Source of the DNA: Laburnicola sp. R22_1
Taxonomy: Eukaryota > Ascomycota > Dothideomycetes > Pleosporales > Didymosphaeriaceae
Length of the DNA stretch: 64,000 bases
Direction of reading: 5' to 3'
Assembly (NCBI GenBank): GCA_014281115.1
Contig: JACONQ010000009.1
Coordinates: forward strand, 558,001 to 622,000
Shown: positions 32,921 to 45,796 of the stretch, one piece after another
Layout of the letters: each line of letters starts with the position of its first letter
How positions within the stretch are numbered: the first letter of the stretch is position 1
The notes under the pieces: generated by a model
The model's database searches: none
Told to the model about the DNA's origin: nothing
The model's input: the letters and a program-made list of their open reading frames with translations, nothing else
Position numbers and translations under genes: made by a program

Positions 32921-34250
32921 TCAGTGACCGCGCGTGGGCACGTAGTCATAATCCTCTCTGTCCCCGTTATCTAGAGTAAGTGCAATACCTTGATACTCTT
33001 CTTCCTTTGCTTGTAGTTGTTGCAAAAGCTTTCCTAGCTTGCGCACGCGTTTTCTGTTGCTCTTAAGTCTTTTCGCCCTCTTTTCTATCCTATACGTTGC
33101 CTAGCACCTGTAAAGTCTGCGGCCATCCTCCCCCTAATACTGTTTGTTCCACAACTCAAAGTTAATCACATTAGACATCTCACTAGTAAATGGCTCTAAG
33201 ATTTAGCGAAGCGTCCGATTAGGCTGAGTATAGATCTGTCTCCACTAGCGCTGCTCCTTTCTCTACGTTACAATAAGATTCGCTTTACTTCTATCCTTAT
33301 AATCCTTAGATGTCCAATTTACCATTTTAGGCGACTATAGTGGTACCTATTTTTGAGACACTTGGCAGGGGTTCTAACAGAAAGGGATGTCATCTACGTC
33401 CATTTTGTCGTTAGAACTATTAATAACAATGGCTTGGCCTCTATTATTATCTATAATAATAGATTTATAGAGGTCGTTGCTATAGATAGATATAGGCAGG
33501 TCTAACCCATACGTTAGCAATATACTTGCCTAAAGGAGGTATATAAAGTATCTAAATATTCCTATATTCTATCTTCTCTACTATAGCTTACTTCTTAGTA
33601 GTGTAAAGCCGTATAGAATTCTGTTAAGGCCACTATGTCTGCATAGGACTTACTCGAATCTGTGGAGGCAGTAGGACTACTACTAGAACTAGCCATTAAT
33701 TCGTTAGCTGTAGGCAAACTATTAATATAGAGACTAAGGCCATACGTTATAACCTATGCTTTAGTTTCTTAAGCGTTTACTTCGCCTTCTAAGACTCTTA
33801 CAGATATAACTTAGTAAGAGGATTCTTAAAACTGCACAGGCTTATTTATTATCTGCTAGGTGTCGTTTCTAAATTTAGACTCCTACTTAGAGGGTAAGAT
33901 CTTAGTGGCTTTAGCTAAATTCAATTCGAAAACTACAGGCGCTATAGCTAAAGCCATAGCTTAATTAGTTACTTATATCTCTATAGTGCTATCTTTAGTT
34001 AATATCTCTCTAAAGCTCAAATTAACTTCCTATTTAGCATCTAGAAGAGAGTTTGGGCTCAATATATCTATAGTCTAGATATCTCTTTAGTATTAATACA
34101 AGCGTCTAAATAAACTTTATAGCATACTTTTTCTATATTGTCTATACAGTGTAGCTTTGTCTATATTAGAAACTTAGAATCCTTAATAGCGGACAAGACA
34201 CAGCTTATAAAGCTAAAGAAGAGAGAATATATTATAGAATAGACTTAGAT
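32921..34250 (-). pseudogene. Unidentified decayed ORF, damage increasing away from its 3' end
   Basis: On the minus strand the part near 32921-33330 is almost unmutated: SPKMVNWTSKDYKDRSKANL, EPFTSEMSNVINFELWNKQY, KRAKRLKSNRKRVRKLGKLL, then QAKEEEYQGIAL and the ending DYDYVPTRGH with TGA at 32921-32923. A lysine/arginine-rich coiled-coil-like segment is obvious. Further upstream (33330-34250) open text such as SYADIVALTEFYTALHY continues but is full of RIP-type stops, with a frame change near 33400. I do not recognise the family; a transposon ORF1 or a host gene are both possible. Confidence 0.45.
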
Positions 34251-34380
34251 TAAGACAGCCTTATAGCAGACTTATATACCTCATTTCTTGTCGCTAGACA
34301 TACTAGCCTAAGTCTTAGTGCTAGAATGCTAAGACTGCCCCTATAGCAATTTATATAGGCAATAGGCCACATAACCTCTA

Positions 34381-36251
34381 ACGTACTTTACACTCGAGTT
34401 AATTATTCCATTAAGTTAATTACTTTATCAAGACCCCACTAAGTGCTATACTATTCACAATAGTACAGAGTTAACACAAACTATTTTCAATAGTCTAAAT
34501 AGGCTAATCTATTTAGAATCTACTTCTATAGGCTGCCTACAGGTTGTTTTATTATGCCTAGGCTTGCTGCAGCATCTACAGCGCTGTTAAGCAGATTCGC
34601 CTCTATTAGTGCACACCCTCTTCTTTGCCTTTTGTCCATCACTACGCGCTCTAAACTTCTTTAAAGTGGCCAGCCGCTGGCCCTCTTCAGCTATAAGAAC
34701 TCCTTTACACTGTACTCGCTTTCTTTTATGCAATTTACGTCGCGTGGCGGCCTTATTAGTAGCTTAAAGTTTAGCGTTGCGTTTGGTTATTAACACTAAA
34801 GAATGCTCTATTAGCTTAGCGCCTTTAACTAGCTTTTTCACCGCCTTAACTATATAAGTTAGAGAACTATCTACATACCTTTAAATCCTCTACTTAACTA
34901 GCGTTAATTGCGACCTAAGTTCTATACTATTTCGCGGAGTTTGCAACTCCTATATACTATCGCAAATAGTACAAAGTAGAGGCGTATGCAGGCAGACATT
35001 AAGCTGCAATATTACAACGTCTAGATTATGGGGCACTAGGCCAGCATCTTAAAAGCCTCCTTTAATATTACTTTTAGTAATTAAAGCCTTAAAAGCAGCA
35101 ATAAAGCAAGATAGGACCTTAATTTTAGTGATGTGCGTGATGTGGTTACGCATTAAATTCTTAGCTTAGCGCTCATACGCCTTCTTTAACGGCGTAAAAC
35201 AATCTATATTAAGTGGCTACAAGAGGTATAACGAATGTGGAGATATATAGAAAGTAATAATATTACTCTTTTTATAGTAATCCTAAAATTTAAGTAAGTT
35301 ATAACTTTCGTAGCTATTAATAATAAGTAAACGTACTCCACTAGTAGTACGCCTCTTTGTATGCTTATTAAAGTGCTTTAGCTATTACAGACTAAGCTTA
35401 TTTGTTATTCAGCCGTTTTTAGAGACTGTAATAACCTAATTATAAGGTAGATCCTTCTCCTTATACTAGGCGGAGAGGTGATGCTTGCCTCTAAAGATAA
35501 TAAAGGGTGGGATTCACCACCCCATTGCGTTAATGCCTTGGATAACTGTTATCCACTCCCTATTGCCCTGCTGCACCTGCTTTAGCCGTCCTTAACGCTC
35601 AGAGCCTGTAACTATTGCTCTAGTTAATATTATGCCCATTATAAAGCCAGACTCGTCGAAATTATAGGTGTCCTTATCTAGGATACCATACTTAGCCTTT
35701 ATATTCTCCACAAGCTAGAACTAGCCTTGTATTACCTTAGGATCCTTCTAGAGAGCTCTCTTATAGTCGTACTTTCGATTAAACTTGACTTAAAGCTTTA
35801 GCTAGCGCTTAACAAAGTTATAAGGCCACCTCTAGCCAACTGGCTCGTAGTGGCGTGCAGCCAGTAAAGAATTGGCCATATCTTTTATAGCATTAAGCTG
35901 GGGCAGAAATCCTCGCGCGCCTAGGTCGAGTATATACTACACAATCACCTGCTCCTCTCTTATAGTAAGTCTTATTTTATTAGGTACGCAGTCGCGTCTA
36001 AACATCTTTTCAGCGCGTTAGTTACTAAGTATACTTTAAGAGATGTTATAGAGGGCTATAGCGCGTCGCTAAGAGAGTGTTGCGTCTTATTTAATAGCCT
36101 AGATTACAAGCTGTATACGCGCTTATTTTAACGCTAGTGGTTTGTTATGTGGTTAAGGCATCGCGTTATACTATTGCTACTAGTACGTTTTAGTAGGGTC
36201 TTGGCAAAGTGATTAACTTAATAGAATAATCGACTCGAGTGCAAAGTACGT
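34381..36251 (-). mobile_element. pogo-family transposon, 1871 bp
   Basis: Inverted ends acgtactttrcactcgagty... of about 55 bp (34381 onward; reverse complement ending 36251) lie between TA dinucleotides (34379-34380 and 36252-36253). The transposase frame reads on the minus strand: DKDTYNFDESGFIMG, then LLIINSYESYN (usual D now N), and near the left end CRCCSKPRHNKTTCR, a decayed zinc knuckle. Many TAG/TAA stops. Confidence 0.85.
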
Positions 36252-37296
36252 TATATATAAAAAGCAGTATAGTTTTTTCTAGTAAAGAAGACCTATTATA
36301 AAGCATACCCACCCCTTACTACTATTATTGCAGCAATACCCCTTAAGAGACAAAAGAGTATTAGTAGAAACGCTCTAAAGCCTCTAGTCTGTCTCCTTTT
36401 AGGACGACTCTGCCTCTCCTAGCTCATGCCTACAATATTAACGTTTAATACTATCTCCTCTAAGCTCGCCTTAATACTTAGCTAATTCTTAGTTTTATTA
36501 TTAAAATAGACTAATTATATGCCGCTGCAGCAAGCAACCCTATATAAAAATGCATATACACATTCTATTCCATCTCTTCTAACTACTATAAGTATGTCTA
36601 TAATAGCCAGTCCACTTTATCTTATTATATAGAAAGTTATAGTATAAATAGCTACTACCTTCTTATTATATATCTAACACTCTAAACCTTCTCCTACGTA
36701 GTAGTGTATATGCCGCAGTAGCAATTATTATATAATGTCTAGCTAGGGGTCATACCCTCCTAATCTATTAGGGACTCTATTGCGAGACAGACACAGCTAA
36801 AAACAAGACTAGGAGTATTCTATTAGAAACTTCTACTAGAAGGGGGCCAGAGCACAGCCATAACGTACTACCTAGGAAGAAAAGGATTCTAGTCTGCCTT
36901 GCTTAATATACTAAAGATAGCTTAGTGCCTATAAGCCAATGCTTTCTTTAAAGGTTAGAAATTATTATAAAAGGAGAGTGCCTACCAAAGCTATTCTAGG
37001 GCTAGACATAGCTACTAACTATCCATATAAGGCATAGTAAGAGCACTAATATAGTATAAAAATAGACCTAGACGCGACTTTATAGTGGTATTAGGAAAGT
37101 TTTTCTACTTAACTATGCAAATTATGCATAGACGTGCGTAGACTTACGCATTTATGTGTATTTTTACATAAGCAATTTACTAGCACAAAAATGCTTAAAG
37201 ATATATAAATATACACAGACTTGCGCAGATGTGTACAAATAGCCTAAATAAGTAATTTTTTTAAAGTTTTATAACTTGTTTACTAGTAAAGCTATA
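36252..37296. other. RIP-mutated DNA between two pogo elements
   Basis: AT-rich. A plus-strand frame at about 36690-37200 gives protein-like text with RIP-type stops (LLEGG, ITYYLGRKGF, NRPRRDFIVVLGKFFYL), unidentified. Confidence 0.35.
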
Positions 37297-39149
37297 ACCT
37301 AGATTATAAGCGAGTCGCTCTTATAAGCGAGTTGCCCACCTTGTTAACTTTCTACGACGCGTCACCTATAAACTATAATGGCTTAACTAACTTCTACTTA
37401 ATTGTCCTACAACAAAGTAGATATCTACCTTACTATCCTAGCTATTAATTAGAACTAAATTTAGACTGTACAAGAGGCTGTATGGGCTTATAATGTTCCC
37501 TAATCAACGCTGCGCGACCGACGCGCCAGGAAGCCTACGCGACGCAATTGCCAGCCCAACTTAAGAAAGCTTACTAAGCTAGAAGAGGAGGTGATTATCG
37601 AGTATATACTTGATTTAGATTCGCGAGGGTTTGCGCCTACTCTAGAAGCTGTGCGGAATATGGCGGATAAGTTGCTCGCTGAGCGCGACAGTGGCCAGGT
37701 CGGTCAACAGTGGCCTAGAAACTTTGTTAAGCGAACAGACAGCCTTACTACGCGGTTTAATCGACCGTACAACCACCAGAGAGCGCTCTGCGAGGATCTA
37801 GAAGCTATACAACGCTAGTTTAACCTTGTAGCGCGTACGAAGGCCACCTACAGTATCCACAACGAGGACACCTTTAACTTTAACGAGACTGGCTTTCTAA
37901 TAGGCAAGATATCCTCCCAGCTAGTTATTATGGGATTAGAGAGATATAGCTAGCTAAAAGTAATCTAGTTAGGTAATTGCAAATAGGTTACAGTAATCTA
38001 TAGAATTAACGCTGCTAGGTGGGCAATTCCGCCCTTTGTTATTTTCGCTGGCTAGTATTATCTCTCTGCCTAGTATAAGGGCGAGGATATACTAGGCGAC
38101 TAGACTATTAGGCTTAGCGACAATAGTTAGACTACTAACAAGCTTAGTATTACCTGGCTACAACACTTTATTAAGCATATAGCAGCGCATAGGGTAGGCG
38201 CTCGCTAACTGCTTATACTTAACAGCTATAAGAGCCACAAGTCGCTTAAATTCTAAGAAATCTATAAGGATAATAATATCTATACTCTCTATATGCTGCC
38301 ACATTTGTCGCACCTTCTGTAGCCGCTAGACGTTGGCTATTTCTTGCCATTAAAGCGGGCGTATAGGTGCCAAGTGTCGAGCCTAATACGTAACCATATT
38401 AACTATATCACTAAGCTTAAGTTCCTACCTATCTTTCGCGCCGCCTACAACTAATTAATTATAAAGGAGAATATCTGCACAAGCTTTTAGGGCGCCGAAC
38501 TAGCCCTACACAATCTAGAGGTAGTAATCTTAAAGCTTAATATTAAGCTAAGGACGCCGTTGCTAGCAACCCTACTAGAGGCTGTATAGGAGGCTAAAAC
38601 ACCCAGCAATGTGTGCAAACTAGAGGCTTAATTAACGTTAATTTGTGAGCGGATTCGCGCGCATAAGAGCTCGTCACCTATTTCTATTATTAAGAGGCTT
38701 AATTAGCTAGAAAGAGGCTCTTCTAAAGCAATGCATTAAATGGCGCTTATGCGCAAGCGAATCTTAAGCCTTAAGAGAGCAAATAAGGCCGCTATAACGC
38801 GTAAGAGTCGCAAAAAAAAGCGGATCTAGAAGCAAGGCACCCTATTAAAGGCAGAGGGAGAGGATATTATTACTTAAAGGACTGTTAAGCAGCAACTTAA
38901 GAGAGAAACGCGTTAAGGCAAGGCGCAATTAGGTACGAGCTAGCAGGCCTTAGCGCACTGCAGTCGCTGCAGAGAGACTGGCCATAACTCACAAACGTGT
39001 GAAAAGCATACTATAGATACTACTTAAACTAGGACAGCTCTTATATTAATATTATTTTATTGCGTTATGGATGTATAGACTATAAAAGGCTAAGAGAGTT
39101 AATAAGGTAGACGACTCGCTTGTAAGGGCGACTCGCTTATAACCTAGAT
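37297..39149 (+). mobile_element. pogo-family transposon, 1853 bp
   Basis: Inverted ends acctag(a/g)ttataagcgag... are flanked by TA (37295-37296 and 39150-39151). The motif ttataagcgag is repeated within each end (subterminal repeats). The transposase lies at 37378-39027. Confidence 0.9.
37378..39027 (+). pseudogene. pogo-type transposase with zinc knuckle, RIP-interrupted
   Basis: A single 549-codon frame. EEEVIIEYILDLDSRGFAPT and WPRNFVKRTDSLTTRFNRPY form the DNA-binding half; DTFNFNETGFLIGKISSQ, LLILNSYKSH and PLDVGYFLPLKRAY the DDE core (second D now N, third D kept). The C-terminus has a basic coiled region and HCSRCRETGHNSQTC, an intact CCHC knuckle. A 75-codon stretch (37591-37818) is free of stops; elsewhere TAG/TAA mark former Gln and Trp codons. 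Confidence 0.9.
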
Positions 39150-42100
39150 TAATTTTAATTTTTTAATATATTTATAGAGAGAATACTAGTCTTTACTTAT
39201 TTAATTTAAAAATACTATTTTTATTACGTAATTAGTTAGTAATTAATAAAAAACTCTTTATTTTACTAGTTATTATATATATTACGTAATATTATTATAT
39301 AAAAATATAGTACTAATAAATTATTATATAAATTTTTAAAAAAGTTATAATAATAATAAAGTAGTTAAAAAGTTATTAAAGTTTAAACTTTTTAAAATAG
39401 TGTTCTTTACTAAGCCACTAATTTTCGCCTAATTTAATTCTTTTAAATAATTATAAAACTATATTTTTCTATTTTTAAACCTACAAAATCTAGAATTTAG
39501 AATTTGGTAGAAGTTCTATATAACACGCTAGTAATTAGTACTATTATATTAACTAGTAATTACTATCTAGTAAGAGACTTTAACTTTATACTTTAAAAAA
39601 TCTTTTTTTAAAAGCTTAGTAAGCTGCTTACTAAGCAGCTTGCTAAGCTTTTTTAAATTCTAGCTAATTAAAGAGCTTTATTTACTAATTAATTAGTATT
39701 ATTTTAATAGTATAGGTGCCCTAGGTGCCCTAGATACACTAGCAGTATAGGTGCATATTTTTATACAACTTTACGCATGTGTATGCTAAGAAAAAAATAG
39801 TATTACTAGTGCGCTCTAAGCGCATTTAGTGCGTAGGTGTACGTAGGCATACTTAGAACTACTTAGGTATTCTAGGTGCTTATACTTACTTAAAACTTTT
39901 CCTAATAGGCCTAATAAGCTTCTAGTATTTAGATACTATAATAAGTGCCACTAAGCCACTACGCAAACAAAATCTTAGAAAAAAATATTAAATAGTAGAT
40001 ACTAGTCTATTTTATAAAAAGCTATACTAACTTTTAATAATATTATAATGTGTAGCTTATATTCTAGATATTATAAAATTCTTTCTAGTATGCTTACTAT
40101 AGATTATAGGCTAGCTAGGCTAGTTAGTAATATAGCTGCCTTCTATTTATAATTCTAGATATAACTAGGACACCTACTAGACTCTATTATTTAATACTAA
40201 AGGCTACCTATATAAATAGTAATTAATATAATAATCTATATAAGCAAACAAGCCTATATATATAAGATTAGATAATTATAAAAGATAAAAATATATAAGA
40301 AGAATACCTTAATAGATCTTATCTATTTGCACGTTAATAAATAATAGTCTATATAAGGTAATTACTTTAAGAATATAAAAAAATACTACCACTGCGTTAG
40401 AAAATATAAACTATAGTAGCATACGCATATATCTAGAGATAGGGCTACCTAAACCTTACTACGTTTAAAGCCTTATGATAAAGTGCTAATAATATAATAG
40501 ACGCTATAGTACTATAAGAGTATAGTGCATACTTATAAATAATCTTATCTCTGCCTACTATTAAAAGAAGTATAAGAGGAAAGAGAATAGCTTATACTAT
40601 ATATAGAAGATAATATTAGGTACTATTTATATAATATAACTATACACTAGCTATATAATTCTGCGCAAACTTTTAATGCTATAAAGCGTCTAGGTAAGCT
40701 ACCTATAGTATAAGCTTATAAACTAATCTTAGAAAATATGCTTATATTAAGCTAGTAGGACTTGTTTTTTATAGTGAATATAATTATAGTGGCAATAATA
40801 CTAGCTATAGATAGGCCTACTTAATAGAGGCTAAAAAAAGAGCTATTATTCTTTTCTAGAACTATGAGTGCCTATTCTTTCTTAGTTAGAAGGCATCTTT
40901 ATATAAGAGTATAACGCTTAGTAGAAGTCTATTTATATAGTAAAGAAGAAAGCTAATATAAAGGCTAAGGTTTATAATAGAGGAGAGATAACTAGTAGAG
41001 CCTTTGTAAAGACTATTCTTTATTTATCTAACTCTTAAAATACGCTCTTTGCTTACTTAGCGCTATGTATAGACTCTTTATAGATGTCTTAGAGTCCTTA
41101 GGTAGCCTGGCACAGGTTATATTAGTGTACTAGTTCTAACATCCTTAACCTACCCTTAGGGAAACAGGCATAAAATTGCGACTAGTCTTCTACTAATATG
41201 GCCCCTTAATATAGGAGCCTTAATCTTAGCAGCCCTAGCCAACGTAGGCCAAAGGCATATATATCCTAAGTATTTAAGGCTTATATTTGTTAGAGCTTAG
41301 TATCTAGAATGCCTCTAAGCTGTGGCTAATAGCTTTATAATTAGGCTATCTATATAAATTCCCCATACTAGTTAAAGTCGTAGCTGGCGCTAGCAACACT
41401 GTAAAGAATAGGTATATGCTTATTCCTTGCTGCTAAAAGAGAAGGCATCTCTATTTCTTTATTTAGCTACCTATATCCTAGTTATACTTACCGCGAGATT
41501 ATTTCTTTTATAATCTTAGGTAGGTTAGAAGGTGTAGAGGGTATGTATAAATAGAGTCTATATTTATAGTAATGCGTCTAAGTGTGCCTTGCTTTTTTAG
41601 CTGCCGTAGCTAGGTGGAGAATAAAAGATATACCTATTACCTAGCTTTATTTGCTTCTACTTGTCTCTTTGCATTCCTATCTAGTAATATTATAAATTTT
41701 AGATAATTTTCTTAACACTATTAAGAATAAGACTCTCTATAAATTATATTAGGTACTTAAGAGAATAGGTAGTAAATATATGCAAAGTTAAGTTAGTAAT
41801 AATTCTCTGCGTATTTTTGTTAGAAGCTTATCTATTATAGTAGCCAATTAAAGAGGTGAAAGATCCGCATAATAGTCTGCTATCTAAGTAAGGCCCTATA
41901 GCTTAAGCTAGCAGCTGCCCTAAAAAGCGGGTTTACTTTAAAGATCTGGAAGTAGATAAATTCCCTTCTAGCATTAGAAGAAAGGTTTTAGTAGGCTATT
42001 CTACAAATGTTTAATAAAATAATTAGCTCTAATATAATTATAAGAGTAATCCCTAACCCTATTAACTACAATAAAAAGGATTTAGGATCTAGAATCGAGC

Positions 42101-44539
42101 GTTAAAGCGCTAGAAGAGGAGAGAGTAAAGTGGAAGAGAATTATTTAAGAAGGGATAAGAATTATTTAAAAGGAGGCCAAGATAAAAATATATATTATAC
42201 AAAAACTTATAGACCTTATAAAAGCTAGCAATTCTAGTACGTAATGTAGATAAATACTATATATAATAATTATATTTATTATTAGTGAATACGCGATAGA
42301 GAGCAAGTATGCCGAGCTTAGTAATATAGAGACAATCCTAATATTAGAATAGGGCTCTTACGCGCCTTTAGTTATTAGATATAATCTATTATCCTTCTCT
42401 ATATATGTCTTAGGCTATACTAATTTAGTTAAGTTATGCGAAGCTGTCTTGTAGAATAATTTTCTTTCTTAAGCCTACTAGTAATAAGCTAGCGACTTAA
42501 TTATAGGAGGAGGATATAGCTTTTTCTTACTTTGTATTAGCGATAGATAGAAGTAAAGAGAGGGCCTTATAAGAGTGTCTTAATCTAGTAGTAACTATGG
42601 CTGGCCTATCTTCTCTATAGATACCAAGCTGTTAAATTAGCCATTTTAATAGGCTAGAAAATAAATATAAGTGTTATATTTAGTATATAGCTTAGCTTGC
42701 TTTACGTAGAGGGTCTAAGTTAGTTTTAAGTAATTGTTGTTTATAGCCCGCCTAGCTTTTAAGTATATTAGCACTAGTGAAGGCTGTTAAGGCGCCATAA
42801 CTAGTTAGAGAAACTATGAGTAGTAAGATGGTATGGGACGGTCCGCTATAGTAATGTCTAGAAATTCTCTAGATTTAATAGATTAAAGGTGCTAGTTTAG
42901 GCTCTCCTTTATAGATAGTAGGTTCTAAAATTAGTTACCCGTTCTTAAGACTCTAAATTCTAATTTAAGGCTAATTCTAGTTTAAGGCCCGATCTTAGTT
43001 TAAGGCCCTAATCTTAGTTTAAGGCCTCGATCCTAGTTTAAGGCCCTAATCCTAGTTTAAGGCCTCGATCTCGTTTTGTAGTACCTTTGTCCACGAACTT
43101 TTAGCTAATTATAATGAATAGCCGCTAACTAGGTATAGTAATAGAATAGTAACCATACTCTAGGCGAAGTTATAGTAAGAGTTAAATAGGTGGTTTATTA
43201 CTAGATACTACGCTTGTTTACTAATAACTAATTATCTCAAACCTTATTTTCTTAGTAGTTATGTAATCTAACTTGTAGCAAATATTTATAGTAACTTAAA
43301 CTCTAATCTCTATAAAGATACTATATAAGATACTTTATATAACCTAATACCTATAGTAGAGATTTTATACAAACTACTAGATTACACAAAATCTAGATCT
43401 AATAATAGAAATTCTATATAAACTACTAGACAGAATTAGATATTTATAATCTAGAAGTTTAGACGGTATAAATACTAGCATGGCATTGTAACTATGGGAA
43501 TTAGGTATATATATAGCCTAGCAGTCCTCTACTATAGGATTTAGATGTTTATATAGCCTAATAGTTTAGATAGAATAAATGTTTACACGGCATTTTAATT
43601 ATAGAAATTAGGTAATTATTTAGTCTAGTAGCTCAGATGGGATAAATGCCCGTGCAGCATCTTAAATACGGGAATTAGGTGTTTAGTTCTAGAGAAATAC
43701 CTACGCTGCATCTCTACTATTGGAGCCAGGTATTTAGTAAAGCGAAGGAGAGTTACCTTAGGATGAGATTTATATAGTACTCTTTTACCCAGTCTATATT
43801 ATTATTAATTAGACATAATATAGCATAATTAATTATAAATAGAAGAAGTGGGGGTTAGACCTACCCCTACTAGCTACGCTTCTATAGGCTGCTAGAGCGG
43901 GTGTATTTTAGTCCATGGGAATATTAGTGCTAATAGCAACTCGAATTACCTAGAAATAAGCCTAAGGCCACGTAGTTTCCTAGTCGCATACTGTCTTTTT
44001 AGCGTAAATACAGAAGATTTATTTCCTTCCTACTTAGCTATACTTATATCTAGTCTCCTCTTCCTCTTTTAGTTTAATAAAATAATACCTAGTATAGTTT
44101 ATTTTTTTAATAACCTTAGCCCACTTAAAATTAATTAATATAACTTAACTAATCATTTTATTCTATAGTATATTGCGAGATTTAAGGTTCTATAAGACTA
44201 AGATTATAGATTGCTTAGGCTAAAATATTAACCTATTTAGTAATAAGTAGACTATTCCTAATAGTTAGATGTTAGGAGATCTATTTCTCTCTAAAACTAA
44301 GAAATATTATATAGACAAGCTTACAAATTCCCTTATAGAAATAGGGAGTAGCTAGGTCTATATTGCCTATAGGGCTTCTAACGTACTGTACTATGGACTA
44401 TAGTATAGCCTATAGTATAGACCATATACTATAAGTACGTACACGCCTTCTAAGCTATACTATAGCTATATATATAGTATAATCTAGCTATAATTATAAC
44501 TATATAGTTACCTTTGTAGGATATTTTATAAGGAGGATT
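39150..44539. other. RIP-degraded AT-rich DNA, unclassified
   Basis: No intact gene. A plus-strand stretch at about 42100-42480 stays open apart from RIP-type stops (LGYTNLVKLCEAVL is the clearest piece) and may be a decayed host or transposon gene. A 19-bp tandem array lies at 42955-43070. Slightly less mutated patches occur near 43070-43110. Confidence 0.5.
42955..43070. repeat. Minisatellite, about 19-bp unit x 6 with a dimeric pattern
   Basis: Units of the form (a/g)atc(c/t)tagtttaaggcc alternate between endings ..ccct and ..cctc, so the effective period is 38 bp. Units at the left end are more diverged. Confidence 0.8.
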
Positions 44540-44965
44540 TGTTAAAACCGGTTATGGTAGCTAGTTCTTTGGGTTAAGAGTTAGTTCTTGGGCAGGAGCG
44601 TCTTAATAAGGGCAAGGAGTCTTAACTGCTTATGCGAATTAAAGGGGCATTAGTATTAAAGATTGTAATATAATAAATTAATAGTAAGGGCCTAAGTATA
44701 ATCTAAATAATAGATTAATAAATAGGTTAAATATAAGTATTAAGGGAGATACTTATATTTCTATATACTTAGCTATATCCTAGAATCCTATAAGTCCTAT
44801 TAGTTCTAAGAGTCCTAAAATCCCATAGCTAATACGACTACCTAGGACGCTAATAATCCTAAGATCTGTAATTTAAGTTACGTGATGTCTTGACTTAAGG
44901 GCACGCTAGGCTTTTAGTAACCATAAGTGCTAATGCCCCGCCTTGGGTTATATTAGATCCTAATA
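44540..44965 (-). mobile_element. Solo LTR of the gypsy family, reverse orientation
   Basis: 426 bp, homologous along its length to the reverse complement of the gypsy LTRs at 14951-15377 and 21560-24250, and flanked by a perfect 5-bp repeat GGATT (44535-44539 and 44966-44970). This independently fixes the LTR ends. It arose by LTR-LTR recombination; RIP damage is moderate. Confidence 0.95.
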
Positions 44966-45370
44966 GGATTTTAGTATTTTAGATGGCTATTTTAGGTATT
45001 TTAAGTAGCTATTTTTAGCTATTTTTCGCCTTGTTTTAGTGTAGTATACGCTTAGGCGCTAATAGGCCTTTATTATAGTAGAACTTTTAGATAAATTCCC
45101 AGTAATAACTTATTAGCTTTTGTCTATAATATATCGTTAAATATATAGTTCTAGGCCTTATAGTTATCTTAAACTTCCTTTAAGTTTTGCCTATACTATA
45201 CTACTACGTTAAAAAGACTATTAAGGCCTTATAATTGCAAAAGAATTAGCTGCGCTAAGACACTATTAAAAGCTATCTTTTTAATCTTATAAAGTTAATT
45301 TCCAAAAGCTTAATACTAAAGAATAATTACCTATTACCTAATTAGGAAATCTTAGTATATATAGATTATA

Positions 45371-45462
45371 TATATAGTGTATAGACTATATTTTATAGTG
45401 TATAGACTATATTTTATAGTGTATAGACTATATTTTATAGTGTATAGACTATATTTTATAGT
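45371..45462. repeat. Tandem array, 21-bp unit x 4
   Basis: gtgtatagactatatttta-ta repeats start at 45377, 45398, 45419 and 45440 and are essentially identical. Confidence 0.85.
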
Positions 45463-45721
45463 ATTTTAAGATTGCTATAAGTATATATGGCCTATACAAA
45501 CTATACTATACACTAACTAAGGGCAATTATATTATAGTACTATATAGTAGAAGCCCTAATTGCCTAGATAAACTAGTATAAAAATACCCTAAATTAGATA
45601 AAGAAGATTATATATAGTAGTCTTATATTAAAAATTAAAAATAAAGTTAATAGGTATACACTTAGCCGCTACTATATATCTAAATAACCTTAGCTAGATC
45701 TAGAATAAGACTAGGCTAGCA

Positions 45722-45796
45722 AATAGGTATAGGTTAGATTAAGGTTAGGTTCTCTTATATAAGACCCTAACCTTAACCTAATCTCTACCTATAGAT
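45722..45796. repeat. Hairpin of ggtataggttag / cctaaccttaacc arms
   Basis: The arms of about 33 bp pair around ttatataag. The sequence belongs to the CTAACC-rich dispersed repeat also seen near 53.7 and 63.1-63.5 kb. Confidence 0.6.

Noticed and set aside
32777..32974. Plus-strand ORF of 65 codons
   Set aside because: It is the shadow of the minus-strand ORF ending at 32921 and has no domain.
33380..33420. Hairpin gttctaac...gttagaac
   Set aside because: Eight complementary bases around 30 bp are expected by chance, and it lies inside the unidentified ORF.
37280..39155. 13-bp direct repeat ataacctagatta as a target duplication of the pogo element
   Set aside because: The bases outside TA belong to the inverted ends themselves (acctagrtt is nearly palindromic), so the true target site is TA, as in the sister elements.
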